Shown: positions 6,392 to 8,367 of the stretch, piece after piece
How the letters are laid out: every line of letters starts with the position of its first letter
How positions within the stretch are numbered: position 1 is the stretch's first letter
Assembly (NCBI GenBank): GCA_946407055.1
Contig: CAMJMP010000031.1
Coordinates: forward strand, 1 to 8,367
Direction: 5' to 3'
DNA from: an uncultured Mycoplasmatota bacterium
GTDB lineage: Bacteria > Bacillota_I > Bacilli_A > RF39 > UBA660
Length of the DNA: 8,367 nt
Position numbers and translations under genes: made by a program
Notes under the pieces: model-generated
What the model was told of the DNA's origin: nothing
Database searches by the model: none
The model's input: the letters and a program-made list of their open reading frames with translations, nothing else

Positions 6392-7300
6392 TTATTTATA
6401 TTCTTTTCTTATTTTATTCATTATATCTTTATCAAATTTATTGTCTCTTATCATCATTATTTCATACTTATATGGCGGATAAAGTCTTTCTTTATCATCA
6501 TCACTATTACCAACATATGGTGTTTCTAATATCTTAGAAACATGTTCTAATTTCTTATGATAAATAACACTTAATAAATTATCAAAACCAATATTACCAA
6601 ATCCTATATTAGCATGACGATCTTTATGTGAACCACATTCATTCTTAGAATCATTAACATGAACACATTCAATATATTCAACACCTACTTTTTTATCAAA
6701 TTCATCTAAGTATTTATCAAAATCACTTACTTCATAACCAGCATCAAATATATGACATGTATCTACACATACACCTATTCTTTTCTTGTTAGTAATTCCT
6801 TTAACTAACATAGCTATTTCATCTATATTACGTCCACATTCTGTCCCTTTACCAGCCATTGTTTCAAATAATATCTTACATTTAGCATCAGCACTTAATA
6901 TTTCATTAACTGCTTCAATTATATTATTAATTCCTTCTTCTGGCGTTATTCCAATCGCATTACCTGGATGTAATACCATTTTTGTAACACCCATCCTGTC
7001 ACATCTTTTTAATTCTTCTTTAAGAAAATTAATACTAAAACTCCATTTATCTAAATCACTTTTATTACCTAAATTAACTATATAAGGTGCATGACATATA
7101 ACATTATTAATATCTATATCATTTTCTTTCATTAAATCTAGTGCTTTTTTTGTTGTTTCTTCATCAATATCTTTTCTAATTGTATTAGTTGGAGCCCCTG
7201 TATAAAACATTAATGTATTAGCTCCATAACTAAGTGCTTCTTCTACAGCACCTAGTAATTGATTATTACCAAAAGATACATGTGAACCTATTATTAACAT
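6392..7300 (-). CDS. nfo: Deoxyribonuclease IV (AP endonuclease, Nfo family)
   Basis: Nfo cuts the DNA backbone 5' of abasic sites during base-excision repair, using three metal ions (normally zinc). The 302-residue protein is a full-length TIM-barrel member. All nine expected metal ligands are visible: His70 (CHAPYI), His111 (LHPGN), Glu146 (LFETMAGKG), Asp180 and His183 (VDTCHIFDAGY), His214 (VHVNDSK), Asp227 and His229 (HKDRHANIGFG) and Glu259 (LETPY). The spacing follows the E. coli enzyme. The ATG at 7300 follows GGTGAT by 5 bases and lies 15 bases after the 129-aa gene, with which it shares a promoter. No convincing terminator follows the stop, and the rpmG promoter begins 21 bases later, so readthrough into rpmG-efp is possible. 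Confidence 0.97.
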   Translation of the reverse strand: MLIIGSHVSFGNNQLLGAVEEALSYGANTLMFYTGAPTNTIRKDIDEETTKKALDLMKENDIDINNVICHAPYIVNLGNKSDLDKWSFSINFLKEELKRCDRMGVTKMVLHPGNAIGITPEEGINNIIEAVNEILSADAKCKILFETMAGKGTECGRNIDEIAMLVKGITNKKRIGVCVDTCHIFDAGYEVSDFDKYLDEFDKKVGVEYIECVHVNDSKNECGSHKDRHANIGFGNIGFDNLLSVIYHKKLEHVSKILETPYVGNSDDDKERLYPPYKYEIMMIRDNKFDKDIMNKIRKEYK

Positions 7301-7315
7301 TTTGCATCACCAATA

Positions 7316-7705
7316 TTATCTATGAAGTTGAGCAGCCATATCATATTTTTTCATTTCTGGATTTACAATACAACGTATTTCAAATAAATCTCCAGGATAT
7401 GCAAAAGCTGATAGATAATTTCTTAAAATTGCTTCTCCATTTGGTATGTGTTTAACCGCTTCAGCAATTTGTTCTTTTGGAACTTTTAGTTGCATCATTG
7501 ATAGTACTTGTAATGCTTCATCAAACATCATACCTTTTGTATACCCTAATTCATCAACAAAGTTACACCATTTTTGCTTTTGTGAGTCATCATTCATAAG
7601 AGCAACGCCAACAGCTTTCCAATAATTAACTTTGGCAGTAACAATTTCCCTTTCCTTAGTATTCATTAATTCTGTAATGTCCATTCTATTTGAAATTCTA
7701 TCCAT
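7316..7705 (-). CDS. Uncharacterised 129-aa protein upstream of nfo
   Basis: I do not recognise this protein. It appears soluble and mainly helical. Visible features are a charged N-terminus, a helix around 16-38 (TKEREIVTAKVNYWKAVGVA), KQKWCNFVDELGYTKG at 43-58, an amphipathic stretch FDEALQVLSMMQLKVPKEQI (61-80) and IPNGEAILRNYLSAF (87-101). The last 30 residues (FEIRCIVNPEMKKYDMAAQLHR) look like a short strand plus helix. Two cysteines (47, 112) do not form a motif. The frame is open upstream to 7774, but that extension crosses the promoter. The ATG at 7705 follows GAGGTG by 7 bases and is the likely start. It is first in a unit with nfo, 15 bases apart, and follows the WXG-like operon across a terminator. 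A DNA-repair link or a link to the upstream secretion genes are both only contextual guesses. Confidence 0.75.
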   Translation of the reverse strand: MDRISNRMDITELMNTKEREIVTAKVNYWKAVGVALMNDDSQKQKWCNFVDELGYTKGMMFDEALQVLSMMQLKVPKEQIAEAVKHIPNGEAILRNYLSAFAYPGDLFEIRCIVNPEMKKYDMAAQLHR

Positions 7706-7732
7706 ATTTAAACACCTCACTATATATATTAT

Positions 7733-7738
7733 ATTATA
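7733..7738 (-). promoter_or_regulatory. -10 element for the 129-aa/nfo unit
   Basis: A consensus TATAAT lies on the minus strand at 7733-7738, 28 bases before the ATG at 7705. The -35 is uncertain: TTGTTT at 7754-7759 gives a short 15-base spacer and overlaps the end of the preceding terminator. There is no TGn extension, unlike the other promoters here. Confidence 0.5.
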
Positions 7739-7757
7739 AAAGAACTTAAATAAAAAC

Positions 7758-7784
7758 AAAAAAGGAATAAACAATTCCTTTTTT
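7758..7784 (-). terminator. Intrinsic terminator after the WXG100-like gene
   Basis: A perfect 11-bp stem (7774-7784 with 7758-7768, AAAAAAGGAAT on the minus strand) encloses a 5-base loop, ends in six T residues, and is followed by G and five more T residues. The TAA stop of the 108-aa gene (7783-7785) supplies the first bases of the stem. It separates the secretion-type genes from the 129-aa/nfo unit. Confidence 0.88.
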
Positions 7785-8109
7785 AAGCTAAATTTGAAGC
7801 ATCATTTTGAATGTCTTTTTCAGTTCCTTGAGTTTGATCTTTAGCAGTACGAATTGCATTAGCAAATTGATCAACTAATTCTCTATAAGCATTAAAATTC
7901 TCTTTTAATCTTTTAAACTTTTCTTGAAGTTCATCGCTAGCTTCTCCAGAAAAATTATCTGGTTTATAAACTTCATTCATTGCATCAGTAAAACTATCAA
8001 AAATTTCACCAATCTTATCTGAATCACTTTCAATCTTTTGAACTTTTTGTTCTACACTACCGTATTCAATATTAGTAGAATCACCATAAATATTTTCAGT
8101 TGCACTCAT
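7783..8109 (-). CDS. WXG100-like (ESAT-6/EsxA type) small helical protein, FSG variant
   Basis: This 108-residue, Cys- and Trp-free acidic protein has the layout of a WXG100 helical hairpin. The first helix shows heptad spacing at Val19, Val23, Ile26, Ile33, Phe37, Phe40, Met44 and Val47. The turn is PDNFSGEA with Phe53-Ser-Gly55 in place of Trp-x-Gly. The second helix has Leu61, Phe65, Leu68, Phe72, Tyr75, Val79, Phe82 and Ile86. Length and fold fit substrates or targeting partners of type VII (ESX/Yuk) secretion. No clear YxxxD/E export signal follows the second helix, so a chaperone-like partner (as for LXG toxins) is as likely as a secreted substrate. The ATG at 8109 follows GGAGGT by 5 bases, 12 bases after the upstream small gene. 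Homology is inferred from pattern, not from a search. Confidence 0.75.
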   Translation of the reverse strand: MSATENIYGDSTNIEYGSVEQKVQKIESDSDKIGEIFDSFTDAMNEVYKPDNFSGEASDELQEKFKRLKENFNAYRELVDQFANAIRTAKDQTQGTEKDIQNDASNLA

Positions 8110-8121
8110 AATAAACCTCCA

Positions 8122-8367
8122 TTACACATTTGAATCATTAATATTAACATTATCAATGATATCATTTTGATTTCTAACTACTTTACCTGCTGCAGTAATA
8201 CAGAAAGTTCCGTACTCAGAAATTGTTTGTTGCATTTCATCTAAATTAACACGACATTTATCAATTTTAGTCTTGATACTTAGTGCTTCAGGTGAAATAT
8301 AATCATTAACTGTCATATCTTCAATTGTGTCATAAACTCCATTAACTGTTTTTAAAAATTCTCCTGC
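8122..8367 (-). CDS. Small helical protein upstream of the WXG100-like gene, 5' end beyond the window (partial)
   Basis: The last 81 residues are visible. The only in-frame ATG (8316) lacks a proper ribosome binding site, while the frame stays open for 17 more codons to the window edge and reads as a natural helix (AGEFLKTVNGVYDTIED), so the true start is probably outside. The visible part looks like a helix, a break at NDYISPEA, and a second helix (LSIKTKIDKCRVNLDEMQQTISEYGTF) with a C-terminal tail. The size and hairpin-like layout suggest another WXG100/LXG-partner type protein, but no WXG or equivalent motif is clear. It is 12 bases from the 108-aa gene and surely in the same operon. Two cysteines (in DKCRV and GTFCI) are unusual for WXG100 proteins. 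Family assignment is tentative. Confidence 0.6.
   Translation of the reverse strand, partial: AGEFLKTVNGVYDTIEDMTVNDYISPEALSIKTKIDKCRVNLDEMQQTISEYGTFCITAAGKVVRNQNDIIDNVNINDSNV

Noticed and set aside
6261..7455. Open frames on the plus strand (6261-6482, 6344-6529, 6786-7085, 7234-7455)
   Set aside because: They lie opposite nfo, rpmG and the 129-aa gene, are A+T-driven hydrophobic translations and have no homology I recognise.
7706..7774. Hydrophobic 23-residue N-terminal extension of the 129-aa protein, looking like a signal peptide
   Set aside because: The extension is encoded by the terminator and promoter region; the ATG at 7705 has its own SD at good spacing.
1..8367. Mycoplasma-type genetic code (TGA as Trp)
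   Set aside because: Trp in the hydrolase and the MurF-type gene is encoded by TGG, and no gene needs TGA read as sense.

Overview
The window is about 70% A+T, and every gene I can support is on the minus strand. Trp is encoded by TGG wherever I checked, stops are TAA or TAG, and most genes have strong Shine-Dalgarno (SD) sequences of the GGAGG or AGGTGA type. With a Mur ligase, EF-P of the Bacillus 'HVKPGKG' type, zinc-type L33 and small WXG100-like proteins, this points to a low-GC, peptidoglycan-making Firmicute/Bacilli relative. The standard code argues against Mycoplasma proper. Species placement is inference.

Right to left, in the direction of transcription. (A) 8367-7758: the end of a small helical gene that enters from beyond the window, then a 108-aa WXG100-like helical hairpin (FSG instead of WXG), closed by an intrinsic terminator. 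It looks like the tail of a type VII (ESX-like) secretion or effector operon. (B) 7738-6392: a TATAAT promoter, an unrecognised 129-aa protein, then nfo (deoxyribonuclease IV). (C) 6370-5549: a clear promoter, rpmG (L33, four-cysteine form), efp, and a terminator whose stem includes the last efp codons. (D) 5547-1882: an extended -10 promoter, a 1124-aa protein with short helical repeats and a distinctive C-terminal domain, a translationally linked 79-aa OB-fold/cold-shock-like protein, and a terminator whose stem is partly coding. (E) 1829-1: an extended -10 promoter, an alpha/beta hydrolase, and a membrane-anchored MurF-type ligase cut by the left edge.

Housekeeping genes (nfo, rpmG, efp, murF) alternate with accessory or unknown genes (the WXG-like pair, the 129-aa, 1124-aa and 79-aa proteins). 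The best candidate for something undescribed is the 1124-aa/79-aa pair; the next is the WXG-like pair at the right edge. Gene punctuation is very compact. Three terminators overlap stop codons, one promoter abuts a terminator, and three promoters share a TGGTANAAT core. No tRNA, rRNA, CRISPR array, insertion sequence or gene-free stretch over 300 bases was seen.
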